Under the pieces are notes generated by a model. It ran no database searches. It was given only the letters and a program-made list of their open reading frames with translations, and had not been told where the DNA came from. Position numbers and translations under genes: made by a program. Below are positions 9,338-17,070 of a stretch of 64,000 nt of DNA, one piece after another (positions within the stretch are counted from its first letter, which is position 1; each line of letters starts with the position of its first letter). This DNA is from UBA5336 sp964492485 (GTDB lineage Bacteria; Pseudomonadota; Alphaproteobacteria; Caulobacterales; Hyphomonadaceae). The stretch covers positions 124,001-188,000 of the forward strand of contig CAZBKM010000003.1 in NCBI GenBank assembly GCA_964492485.1. Reading direction: 5' to 3'.

Positions 9338-9946
9338 ATGCGTTGCGTTGCCTATGGGGTACTCCTTCTTGCCATCTCAGGATGTGCAACCGTGTCCATG
9401 GTGCCCGACCAGGCGTTGATCGAACGTCCCGCGACCGACGAACAGACCGCCCTGCGCCTTGCCTCCGACGCCTACTGCGCCGATCTTGCCGATCGCGGCT
9501 GGATCGATGGCGGAAGCGGACTGGCGGGTCTGGCCAGTATCGTCCTCAATGGTGCGGGGGCGGCCCATGCCGCCGAAGATGGCTATGCCGAGCGGATCGG
9601 CGCGGCGAGCGAGACGCCGGCAGCCGTGGTCCAGAAGATTGCCGAGGATGCGGCGACCGCGCGCACCGGCCTGGCACGGGTGATCTCCGAGGCCCGCAGT
9701 GTGCTCGATGCGGACCGTTCCATGGCGGGACGCGCCGACGTGACCAGCTTCGAACGCGCCCTGGTGCGGGCGCAAAAGGCCAATCGAAGTTTCGCCGCCG
9801 CTCTCGACACGGTCGCCCAGCGCACCGACCAGACGGCGACGGCCGAATTGGCCATCGACGCGCTGAGCCGGCAGATCGACGAGGCCCGGCGCGTCGCAGA
9901 TGGCCTGGCCGAGCGTTATGCCGGGACCGCGCGGGCGGCCTCCTGA
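9338..9946 (+). CDS. Hypothetical lipoprotein, helical
   Basis: Protein of 202 aa with a signal peptide ending in a lipobox (LAISGC, Cys16), so probably a membrane-anchored lipoprotein. Residue +2 after the Cys is Ala, which favours the outer membrane if Lol rules hold. The mature part is Ala/Asp/Glu/Arg-rich and strongly helical, with a possible coiled coil in the second half (roughly residues 100-195). I recognise no family. A mosaic repeat (R3 then R1) starts 11 bp after its stop. Confidence 0.75.
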   Translation: MRCVAYGVLLLAISGCATVSMVPDQALIERPATDEQTALRLASDAYCADLADRGWIDGGSGLAGLASIVLNGAGAAHAAEDGYAERIGAASETPAAVVQKIAEDAATARTGLARVISEARSVLDADRSMAGRADVTSFERALVRAQKANRSFAAALDTVAQRTDQTATAELAIDALSRQIDEARRVADGLAERYAGTARAAS

Positions 9947-9957
9947 CACCTTTTCCG

Positions 9958-10131
9958 GCGCATCTTCAAGTCAATCAGCGTCAGTGACGTTGCGCCAGGT
10001 TCTTGGTTTTCGGGCATGTTCCCCACACGAAAGCGCCGATCTTTCGTTTTGGTCCAGACCGTTGCTTTACATCATTCGTCTTGCGCAATTTTCCGTGCGC
10101 AACCGATTTCGTTTGCTCCGGACCTGCTTGT
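9958..10131. repeat. Palindromic repeat cluster, R3 + R1
   Basis: An R3 copy (9958-9996, beginning GCGCATCTTCAAGTCAATC) is followed by an R1 copy (10030-10131). R1 is the ~105-bp family whose ends read CTAGAGCAAGTTCGGAGC and GACCGGCGCTTTAG in one orientation. Here R1 runs in the reverse orientation and is recognisable by TCCAGACCGTTGCTTTACATCATTC and TTTGCTCCGGACCTGCTT segments. Between them is a stretch that may be a decayed R2. The cluster fills the gap between the convergent lipoprotein and DUF423 genes; 10132-10269 holds nothing else I can support. Confidence 0.75.
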
Positions 10132-10269
10132 CCTATGACTTTTCCCGCCGATTGGGAGAGATCGGCAAGCCGGCGGTCACCCGCGACCCGCCTTCGGCAA
10201 AAGCGGACCTGCGACACCAGACCTTTGTCGGGTCCGAGCGATTTGGAGACGTGCGAGACGCCGTCTCAG

Positions 10270-10635
10270 TCATCCGGGTCGCTTGATGGCTGCTGCCGCG
10301 ACCAGGATCCAGCCGAGGATCATGAGCAAACCGCCGATGGGCGTGATGCCCCCAAGCCAGCGCGGCGCGCCCAGCGCCATGGCATACAGCGTTCCGGCGA
10401 AGACGAGGGCGCCCGATAGAAGCGCCCAGCCGCCGAGACGGGGCGCCGGCGCGCCGCGCGCCTGTCGCGCAACGGCCAGCGCTGCGGCCGCATGCACCAG
10501 GAGATACAGGGTCGCGGTCTCCCACCAGCCGCCGGCCTGTTCGCCCAGCCTTGCATCCAGCGCATGGGCGCCGAAGGCACCGAATGTGACGCCGAGTGCA
10601 CCGGCCAGAGCCGCGGTCGCCGCTTGCAGGTTCAT
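10270..10635 (-). CDS. DUF423 (YgdD-like) membrane protein
   Basis: Small integral membrane protein (121 aa) with four predicted helices. The N terminus carries the DUF423 signature LGVTFGAFGAHALDARL, followed by WWETATLYLLVHAAAALA and, near the end, ITPIGGLLMILGW. The family is widespread with no established function. The start overlaps the stop of the upstream thioesterase gene by 4 bp, indicating a two-gene operon. Confidence 0.9.
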   Translation of the reverse strand: MNLQAATAALAGALGVTFGAFGAHALDARLGEQAGGWWETATLYLLVHAAAALAVARQARGAPAPRLGGWALLSGALVFAGTLYAMALGAPRWLGGITPIGGLLMILGWILVAAAAIKRPG

Positions 10636-11072
10636 GCGGGCACCTCGTCCTCGCGTTCCGCACGTGGCAGCGCATAGGTCACCACGGCGTGGCTTGCAGG
10701 CGTCTCGGACCCGGTCGCGCGTACTGTCACCTCGGCCACGACGAGCGTCCGGCCGAGCTTGAGGAGCCGCGCCTCGCAGTCGACATGGTCAGCGATCAAT
10801 AGGCGCAGGAAGGTCATGTTCAGGCTCGTCGTTACGGCCATGGGCGTGAGTCCGATCCGGGTGAAGATCGCCACGTAGACCGCCGTGTCGACCATCGACA
10901 TCTGGGTTGGCCCCGAGACGTATCCGCCCGGGCGCAGGTGTTGCGGCCCCGCGCGGAGGCGTACCAGGGCCCGACCGTGGTCCAGCTCGACCACGCGAGG
11001 ACGTGCCCCGCTGCCTGGAAAGGCGTCCTCGAAAAACGCATTGGCTTCGTCGACCGTGAGCGCCACGTCCAT
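10632..11072 (-). CDS. PaaI-like hotdog thioesterase
   Basis: Protein of 146 aa with the hotdog fold of the 4HBT superfamily. The central motif GPTQMSMVDTAVYVAIFTRIG corresponds to the active-site helix region of PaaI-type acyl-CoA thioesterases, and TTSLNMTFLR to the following strand. Such enzymes hydrolyse acyl- or aryl-CoA thioesters; the substrate is unknown. It is the first gene of a pair with DUF423, which begins inside its stop codon. Confidence 0.82.
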   Translation of the reverse strand: MDVALTVDEANAFFEDAFPGSGARPRVVELDHGRALVRLRAGPQHLRPGGYVSGPTQMSMVDTAVYVAIFTRIGLTPMAVTTSLNMTFLRLLIADHVDCEARLLKLGRTLVVAEVTVRATGSETPASHAVVTYALPRAEREDEVPA

Positions 11073-11192
11073 GGCTTCCCCTTCGGAACGGATTGATTGG
11101 TGGTCACAACCGCGTCACCCTAACCATCCGAACAGGCCCGCCAAGAGGGCCGGCCGCCGCAGGGGCGGCACGGACGGGAGGATGAGACCGAT

Positions 11193-12305
11193 ATGCTGAG
11201 CTGGGGCGATGAGTATCCGATACACCAGAGCCCGGAACCGGTGGCCTATGCGGGATCGGACCGGAACTTTTACGACCGCTATTTCTTCAATGGCTACAGT
11301 CCCGACGGGTCGGTCTTCTTCGGTGGCGCGTTCGGCGTCTATCCGCATCTCAACATCATGGATGGCGCAGTCTCGATCCTGAAGGATGGCCGTCAGTCGA
11401 GCGTCTTTCTGTCCCGACCGCTGGGCATGGAGCGGATGGACACGCGTGTCGGCGGCCTGTCGGTGGAGGTGATCGAGCCCTTGCGTTCGGTTCGCCTGAG
11501 GCTTGAGGAGACCGAGGGAATTGCCCTCGACGTGACCTTCGACGGACGTGCCTTTCCCATCGAGGAGCCGCGTTTCACCCATCGCCAGGGTCCGCGCATG
11601 TTGATCGACTGCACGCGGATGACCCAGAACGGCGCCTGGTCCGGCACCCTGCGCCGGGATGGCGAGACGGTAGAGGTCGACGGCCGCACCTGGCGTGGCA
11701 CGCGAGACCGCTCCTGGGGGGTCAGGCCGATCGGCGCGCAGGATCCCCAGCCGCTGGTGCCCGCACAGCTTCCGCAATACTACTGGATCTGGACACCACT
11801 CAACTTCCCCGACCGCGCCGTGTATTTCCACGTCAACGACGATGCCGAAGGCCTTGCCTGGAACACGCGCGCAAAGGTCGTACCCGACGGTGCGGGCGCC
11901 CACGACCAGGTCGAAATGGCGAGCTGTTCCGCCAGTGTCTCCTTCGCGCCGGGAACCCGGCGTGCCGCCAAGGCAAACCTGACCTTTACCGACCGTCAGG
12001 GGCGCGGCATCGGTGTGGAGCTGACACCGCTGCAGACGTTCCAGATGAAGGGGCTCGGCTATGGCCATGCCACCTACCGCCACGGCGCCTATCTGGGCGA
12101 GACGCTCAGCGTCGCCCGGGAGGATTGGGTGCCGTCCGAACTGGCCTGGAACACGCCGGAGAATCTGCACATTCAAGCGATCTCTCACGCAGTGCTGACC
12201 GACGAAACGGGCACGCGGCTGGACGGCATGGGCAGCTTCGAGCAGCTCTTCATCGGCCCCCATGCGCCGTCGGGCTGGACCGACATTCTGGACGCAGCCC
12301 CATGA
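11193..12305 (+). CDS. CrtC/AttH-like two-domain beta protein (DUF7064/7065 type)
   Basis: Protein of 370 aa without signal peptide or membrane helix. It is rich in beta strand and aromatic residues. The N half contains NFYDRYFFNGYSPDGSVFF, and the C half has the WRGTRDRSWGVRP and YYWIWTPLNFPDRAVYFHVND stretches reminiscent of the lipocalin-like AttH/hydroxyneurosporene synthase (CrtC) superfamily. I do not know its reaction. It is translationally coupled (ATGA) to an APH-fold kinase and then to a 147-aa protein, which suggests a shared small-molecule or acyl-CoA pathway. A GGAGG lies about 11 nt before the ATG. Confidence 0.7.
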   Translation: MLSWGDEYPIHQSPEPVAYAGSDRNFYDRYFFNGYSPDGSVFFGGAFGVYPHLNIMDGAVSILKDGRQSSVFLSRPLGMERMDTRVGGLSVEVIEPLRSVRLRLEETEGIALDVTFDGRAFPIEEPRFTHRQGPRMLIDCTRMTQNGAWSGTLRRDGETVEVDGRTWRGTRDRSWGVRPIGAQDPQPLVPAQLPQYYWIWTPLNFPDRAVYFHVNDDAEGLAWNTRAKVVPDGAGAHDQVEMASCSASVSFAPGTRRAAKANLTFTDRQGRGIGVELTPLQTFQMKGLGYGHATYRHGAYLGETLSVAREDWVPSELAWNTPENLHIQAISHAVLTDETGTRLDGMGSFEQLFIGPHAPSGWTDILDAAP

Positions 12306-13366
12306 CCGAGCGGATCGAGGACCCGGCGCTCGCCCGGGCGTTCGAGGCGTATTGCAGATCCCACCTCGAGGGCGCCCGCAATCCAAGGGTTACCGCCCTG
12401 ACCCGGATCCATGGCGGTGCGAGTCGTCAGACCTATGCGATCGATCTGGCCGACACCGACGCCGACGGCCAGGCGATCACCCGCGGCCTGATCCTGCGAC
12501 GCGATCCGCCAGACAGCCTGATCGACACCGAACGCCGCATCGAGTTTGCCGCCATTCGGTCGATGCGTGGCCAGGACCTTCCCGTCCCCGATGCGCTGAT
12601 GCTGGAGACCGGCAGCGAGGCGCTGGGCGCCCCGTTCTTCGTCATGACGCGGATCGAGGGTGGCCAGGCCCTTAATCCTTTCCGGGTCGAGGACGTCGAG
12701 CCCTACCGCGCGGAGATCGGGGAACAGTTCTTCCGTCACCTGGGGACCATCGCCGGCGCCCCCCTGGAGGGCGCGCCTCTGGCCGAGCTGATCGACGTGC
12801 CGGAACTCGACGGGTGCTGGACGCGCGAGCTCGACTATTGGGAGGCCGAGATCCGCGAGAATGCGCGCCGGCCGGAGCCGATCGCTGCGGCCGCCATCCG
12901 TCACCTTCGCCGCCATCCGCCGCCGCCGGCGCAGCGCCTGTCGGTGGTCCACGGGGATTTCCGCTCTGGCAACTTCCTGCATGACGGAAAGGGGAAGATC
13001 GTTGCGGTGCTGGATTGGGAGATGGCCCATATCGGCGATCCCTATGAGGATCTGGCCTGGGCGACCGATCCGCTCTGGTGCAGCAACGACACCGAGCGCG
13101 CCGCCGGCCTGCTCCCCTGGCCGGATGCCATTGCCGCCTGGGAATCGGCTTCGGGCTGTGTCTTCGACCCGGCGGCCTTCGAGTGGTGGTCGATCTTCGC
13201 CCATGTGAAGGCGCTGGGGATCTGGATCGGGTCGGCGCGCGCCTATGCCGACGGGCGCAATGATGATCCGATCCTGGCCTGGTCGGGGTGGTTCACCCAT
13301 GCTGCCCACGAACTGTTTCTGGCGTCCCGTCTGGCGCCGAAATATGGGGTGGAGATGCCGGAATGA
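12302..13366 (+). CDS. APH-fold phosphotransferase family protein
   Basis: Protein of 354 aa with the aminoglycoside phosphotransferase/choline kinase fold. The catalytic loop is VHGDFRSGNFLHD (Asp base plus Asn metal ligand) and the metal-binding DFG equivalent is VLDWEMAHIGDPYEDLAW. The N lobe has GGASRQTYAIDL in place of a classical P-loop and LRRDP for the ATP-orienting residues. It resembles the APH domains found near acyl-CoA dehydrogenases (ACAD10/11-like) more than antibiotic-resistance kinases. It overlaps its neighbours by 4 bp on both sides. Confidence 0.85.
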   Translation: MTERIEDPALARAFEAYCRSHLEGARNPRVTALTRIHGGASRQTYAIDLADTDADGQAITRGLILRRDPPDSLIDTERRIEFAAIRSMRGQDLPVPDALMLETGSEALGAPFFVMTRIEGGQALNPFRVEDVEPYRAEIGEQFFRHLGTIAGAPLEGAPLAELIDVPELDGCWTRELDYWEAEIRENARRPEPIAAAAIRHLRRHPPPPAQRLSVVHGDFRSGNFLHDGKGKIVAVLDWEMAHIGDPYEDLAWATDPLWCSNDTERAAGLLPWPDAIAAWESASGCVFDPAAFEWWSIFAHVKALGIWIGSARAYADGRNDDPILAWSGWFTHAAHELFLASRLAPKYGVEMPE

Positions 13367-13806
13367 GCGATGTGGCCCTGATACTGCAGCGGCTTGGCCG
13401 GACACTCGTGACCGAAGTCGCGCCGCTCCTGGACGGTCACTATGCCGGCGGCCATGCGAGCATGGCGGGGCTTCTGGCCGCGATGGCCGGGGAGGCATGG
13501 GATGGGGCGGCCGACCGCCTCATCCGCGAGATCGACGCCATGCAGGCGATCCTTCGCGCGGCGGGTCAGCCGGGAGACACCACCTCGGAGAGCTACCGCA
13601 TCTCCGACCTCAAGGTGGTGCGCGACCGCCTGGCCGAACAGCTTGTGGCGCTGCACGCAGAGATCGAAACGCGTGACGATGAGGTGGCGCGCACGCTGAA
13701 CGCCCAGATCTGGGGCCTGCTCCTGGGTGGCGCTGCGGACCGGATGCCGAGTCCGCCGGACTTTGCCACTGCCGACACGCCAGGTGATGCGGCTGACCCC
13801 GCATAG
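13363..13806 (+). CDS. Hypothetical protein, third gene of the kinase operon
   Basis: Protein of 147 aa, largely alpha-helical (long helices in the first 120 residues), soluble, with an Asp/Pro/Ala-rich tail. Conserved-looking stretches are SYRISDLKVVRDRLAEQL and DEVARTLNAQIWGLL. No family recognised. It starts inside the stop of the phosphotransferase gene (ATGA overlap), so it is almost certainly co-translated and functionally tied to it. Confidence 0.72.
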   Translation: MSDVALILQRLGRTLVTEVAPLLDGHYAGGHASMAGLLAAMAGEAWDGAADRLIREIDAMQAILRAAGQPGDTTSESYRISDLKVVRDRLAEQLVALHAEIETRDDEVARTLNAQIWGLLLGGAADRMPSPPDFATADTPGDAADPA

Positions 13807-13892
13807 ATTGCGGACATCAGGATCGAACGGCGGACCCCGAAGGGTGGCTGTCCGGCTCTTCGCCCCGTCAATCACCGTGAGTGGAGCGGCGT

Positions 13893-13994
13893 CAAGCGCC
13901 GGTCGTTCATTCCAGTCCAGATCGGCGCTTCATGTCCTTGCGTTGGCGCAAGTCTTCTTGCGCCATCGGGTCCGATTGCTCCGAACGTGTTCCA
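13893..13994. repeat. Degenerate R1 palindromic repeat
   Basis: A decayed copy of R1 in reverse orientation, recognisable from CAAGCGCCGGTC, then TTCCAGTCCAGATCGG, GCGCAAGTCTTCTTGCGC and TTGCTCCGAACGTGTTCC. It lies between the convergent 147-aa protein gene and gmhB. A further fragment (about 14000-14035) may be another partial copy. Confidence 0.55.
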
Positions 13995-14053
13995 GCGTCT
14001 CGGTTCGGCGCAGTTTCTTGCCGTAAACCGTGCCGACGTCGTCAAGATTGGTC

Positions 14054-14584
14054 CTATCGTCCGCTGAAGTCGAAGTCGGCGAGCACCCATTCGGCGAAAT
14101 GCGCGAGGTTGCCGCCGCGAAACAGGAAGCCGGCGACGCCTGCTGCGTGGGCCGCCTCAAGGTCACTGGTCTTGTCGCCGATGAGGAAGCTGTGCTCCCG
14201 ATTGACCGGGAAGTCGGCCATGGCCTGCAGCAGCATTCCCGGACGGGGCTTGCGGTCGATGCTGTCCCGGCGGTAGCGCGCAACCTCGCCCTCGGCATGG
14301 TAGGGACAGTAATAGACCCGGTCGATCCGCGCCCCGGCGGCCGCGTCCAGCTCTGCCGCCATGTGCGCGTGCAGCGCGTGCATGTCGTCCTCGGTATAAT
14401 AACCCCGGGCGATGCCGGACTGATTGGTGACCACGAAGACATACCAGCCGCGATCGTTGAAGGCGCGGATGCAGTCTGCGGCCCCCTCGATCAGTTCGAA
14501 GTCCTCCGGGGAATGGACATATCCCCGGTCGACGTTGATCACGCCGTCACGGTCGAGAAACAGGGCGGGTGTCAGGCTCCGCAT
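14054..14584 (-). CDS. gmhB: D-glycero-D-manno-heptose 1,7-bisphosphate 7-phosphatase-like HAD hydrolase
   Basis: HAD-family phosphatase of 176 aa, cytoplasmic. Motif I is FLDRDGVINVD (nucleophile Asp plus acid Asp), motif II TNQSGIARG, motif III RKPRPGML, and motif IV IGDKTSDLEAA. GmhB removes the 7-phosphate during ADP-heptose synthesis for LPS core. The zinc loop is partial: CPYHAEG is present, but the usual second Cys pair before RKP is replaced by DSID. No other heptose gene is in the window. The start codon is 4 bp downstream of the MFS stop on the same strand, suggesting an operon. HisB-N-like activity on another sugar phosphate cannot be excluded. Confidence 0.82.
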   Translation of the reverse strand: MRSLTPALFLDRDGVINVDRGYVHSPEDFELIEGAADCIRAFNDRGWYVFVVTNQSGIARGYYTEDDMHALHAHMAAELDAAAGARIDRVYYCPYHAEGEVARYRRDSIDRKPRPGMLLQAMADFPVNREHSFLIGDKTSDLEAAHAAGVAGFLFRGGNLAHFAEWVLADFDFSGR

Positions 14585-14588
14585 TGCT

Positions 14589-15923
14589 CTACTCTGCAGC
14601 TGGCTTGCCCGCCGGGCCGTCGGGGACGGGCATGTTGGCTGGGGTCGACAGAGGGTCGCCCCGGTCGATTGCCTCGATGTCTTTCCGATTGGCCCGCACG
14701 CCAGCCAGGAAGGGAATGAAGGCCAGCGCGGTGAGGATCGCTGCCAGGAGAAAGGCTGCGCCGGGGAAGTACACGGATGCATCGGCTTTCGAGAAGTGAT
14801 GGAGCGTCTGGGTCATGATTAGCGGCGCGACGGTGATCGCCGCGGCGTTGAGGCTCGCCGACGCGCCATGGAGTTCGCCCTGGGCGTTTCGCGGGGTCAC
14901 GTTCGACATCATGGTATTTATGGCCGGCTGCGCAATCCCGCCGAGCGCGCTGATCGGGATGATCGCGTAGGCCATCCACCCCAGCCCCGCCATGGAATAG
15001 AGCGTGAGCGCCAGCACGTTCACGAACAGGCCCACCATCGCCGTGCGCGTGGGACCGAGGCGCTTGACGATCGGACCCATCAGCAGCGCCTGCACCACGG
15101 CTGCACCGATCCCCACCAGGGCCAGCGACAGACCGATCTGTGCCGAGGTCCAGCCATACCGGATCTCGCCATGGAAGTTCCAGGTGGCGGGATAGACGCT
15201 GTGGGCCAACATGAAGAGGCCGATCGCCACGAGAAACCAGGCGACCTGGGGAATGCGCCTGAAATGCTTCACCGCGCCCAGCGGGTTTGCCCGCGCCAGT
15301 TCGAAGGGGCGCCGATCTTCCGGCGCCAGGGATTCCGGTAACACGAACAGGCCATAGAGGAAGTTCAGTCCGGCCAGGCCGGCTGCGGCAAAGAAGGGCG
15401 CGCGCGGATGCAGCTCGCCCAGTGCCCCGCCAAGGGCTGGCCCCACGACGAACCCGATGCCGAATGCCGCGCCGATCATGCCGAAGGCCCGCCCGCGGGT
15501 CTCCGGATCGGTCGTGTCGGCGATATAGGCGTTTGCGGTGGAGAAGGTTGCCGACGAGATCCCTGCGAGCGTGCGTCCCAGGAACAGCAGCCAGATGTTT
15601 CCCGCCAGGGCCATGATGAGAAAGTCCACGGCCAGCATGGCGGTGGAGCCCAACATCACGGGCCGGCGTCCGAACCGGTCCGAAAGGTTCCCCAGCGTCG
15701 GCATCGCCAGGAAGTTCATGAATGCATAGACCGCTGTCAGCAGGCCGCCCCAGACGACGCCCTCCGACGGCGGCAGGCTGGTCAGATCCTCGATCAGCTC
15801 GGGCATAACCGGCGCGATCATGCCGAAACCCATCATGTCGATCGTGACCATGACGATCACGAACATGAAAGCGTTGCGTCCGGCCTTGCGCGGGGAAGGT
15901 TGGGCGGTCTCGGAGTCCGTCAT
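14589..15923 (-). CDS. MFS transporter, TetA-like (DHA1)
   Basis: Membrane protein of 444 aa with 12 predicted helices. The loop 2-3 motif GNLSDRFGRRPVML, ITS-like IDMMGFGMIAPVMPELI at helix 1, and the motif C-like GAAFGIGFVVGPALGG in helix 5 place it in the drug:H+ antiporter-1 family close to TetA. It probably exports a small molecule; substrate unknown. The C-terminal tail is Pro/Asp-rich. Followed within 4 bp by gmhB. Confidence 0.88.
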   Translation of the reverse strand: MTDSETAQPSPRKAGRNAFMFVIVMVTIDMMGFGMIAPVMPELIEDLTSLPPSEGVVWGGLLTAVYAFMNFLAMPTLGNLSDRFGRRPVMLGSTAMLAVDFLIMALAGNIWLLFLGRTLAGISSATFSTANAYIADTTDPETRGRAFGMIGAAFGIGFVVGPALGGALGELHPRAPFFAAAGLAGLNFLYGLFVLPESLAPEDRRPFELARANPLGAVKHFRRIPQVAWFLVAIGLFMLAHSVYPATWNFHGEIRYGWTSAQIGLSLALVGIGAAVVQALLMGPIVKRLGPTRTAMVGLFVNVLALTLYSMAGLGWMAYAIIPISALGGIAQPAINTMMSNVTPRNAQGELHGASASLNAAAITVAPLIMTQTLHHFSKADASVYFPGAAFLLAAILTALAFIPFLAGVRANRKDIEAIDRGDPLSTPANMPVPDGPAGKPAAE

Positions 15924-15977
15924 TGCGTGGCTTTGCGCCAGCCCGCCGCGTCGGTCAACGCCGAGAGCCCGGTCGGA

Positions 15978-17015
15978 TCAGTGCTCGAGCTTGGCGTTGT
16001 CCGGCAATAGCGGCGGCAGCGACAGATAGACGAGGCGCTTCTGCTCGACCCGGGCGCGGGCCAGGCTGTCGAGGATCAGGCCGCAGACCGCGCTGATCAC
16101 GGCGACGATGCCCACGCCCGTGGCCAGGATTGCCGTCGGGAAGCGCGGAACCAGACCGGTCTGGACATAGGTCATCAACAGCGGAAGCGAGAGGACCCCG
16201 GCCGCAACGGCGAGCAAGGCGCCGATGGCACCGAAGAAAGCTGCGGGCCTGGTCTCCTTCGCCAGGATGGCGAACATGCCAAGAATCTTCAGCCCGTCCC
16301 GGAAGGTCCGCAGCTTGGAGCTGGAGTCCTCGGGGCGCACACCGTACCGCGTGGGATATTCGACGATGGAGAGGCTGAGCTGGCTTGCATGGACCGACAT
16401 CTCCGTCTCGATCTCGAAGCCCGTGGAGACGGCCGGAAAGCTCTTGGCAAACCGGCGGGTAAAGACCCGGTAGCCGGAAAAGATGTCGGTGAAGTCCCGT
16501 CCGAAGATCCACCGATAGATGGCATTGAAGAGTCGGTTGCCGAATGCGTGACCCTGGCGTCCGGCAGTCTCCATGACCTTGTCACGCGTTCCGACCACCA
16601 TGTCGGCCCCGGTATCGATCAGGAGGTTGACGAGATCCGGGGCGGCACCGGCATCATAGGTCGCGTCGCCGTCAGCCATGACGTAGATGTCCGCCTCCAC
16701 GTCGGCAAACATTCGGCGCACCACATGGCCCTTGCCCTGGCGGGTTTCGCGGCGGACCCGTGCCCCGGCAGCGCGGGCGATGCGCGCAGTGTCGTCGGTG
16801 GAGTTGTTGTCGAAGACATAGACGACTGCATCGGGCAGGGCCGCCTGAAAGTCCCTGACCACCCCGGCGATGGTCGCGGCCTCGTTGAAGCAGGGAAGCA
16901 GAACCGCGATCCGCAGGCGCGCGTCTGCGGACACGGAGCCGGCGTCGGATGAGGCGGTCGGGTCGAGGGGCCTTGTGTCCACGCGCATCACAGAAACCTT
17001 TCGTAACCAACCCAT
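15978..17015 (-). CDS. Glycosyltransferase family 2 with C-terminal membrane anchor
   Basis: Protein of about 336-345 aa; starts at 17015 (MGWLRK) and 16988 (MRVDTRP) are both possible. The GT-A domain opens with RIAVLLPCFNEAATI, contains VFDNNSTDDTARIA and a DXD-type motif in MADGDATYDAG, and continues with ETRQGKGHVVRRMF, close to dolichol-phosphate-mannose synthase and DPM1-like enzymes. Two hydrophobic helices follow (about residues 245-300), so it should sit at the inner membrane and load a polyprenyl-phosphate sugar. It is divergent from a GT-C-like protein 55 bp away, a likely acceptor-side partner. Confidence 0.88.
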   Translation of the reverse strand: MGWLRKVSVMRVDTRPLDPTASSDAGSVSADARLRIAVLLPCFNEAATIAGVVRDFQAALPDAVVYVFDNNSTDDTARIARAAGARVRRETRQGKGHVVRRMFADVEADIYVMADGDATYDAGAAPDLVNLLIDTGADMVVGTRDKVMETAGRQGHAFGNRLFNAIYRWIFGRDFTDIFSGYRVFTRRFAKSFPAVSTGFEIETEMSVHASQLSLSIVEYPTRYGVRPEDSSSKLRTFRDGLKILGMFAILAKETRPAAFFGAIGALLAVAAGVLSLPLLMTYVQTGLVPRFPTAILATGVGIVAVISAVCGLILDSLARARVEQKRLVYLSLPPLLPDNAKLEH

Positions 17016-17070
17016 CCTATAAAGTGCGCATCTTAAAAATCCCCAAATCGGTCAGGGGAGGGGGAAAATC

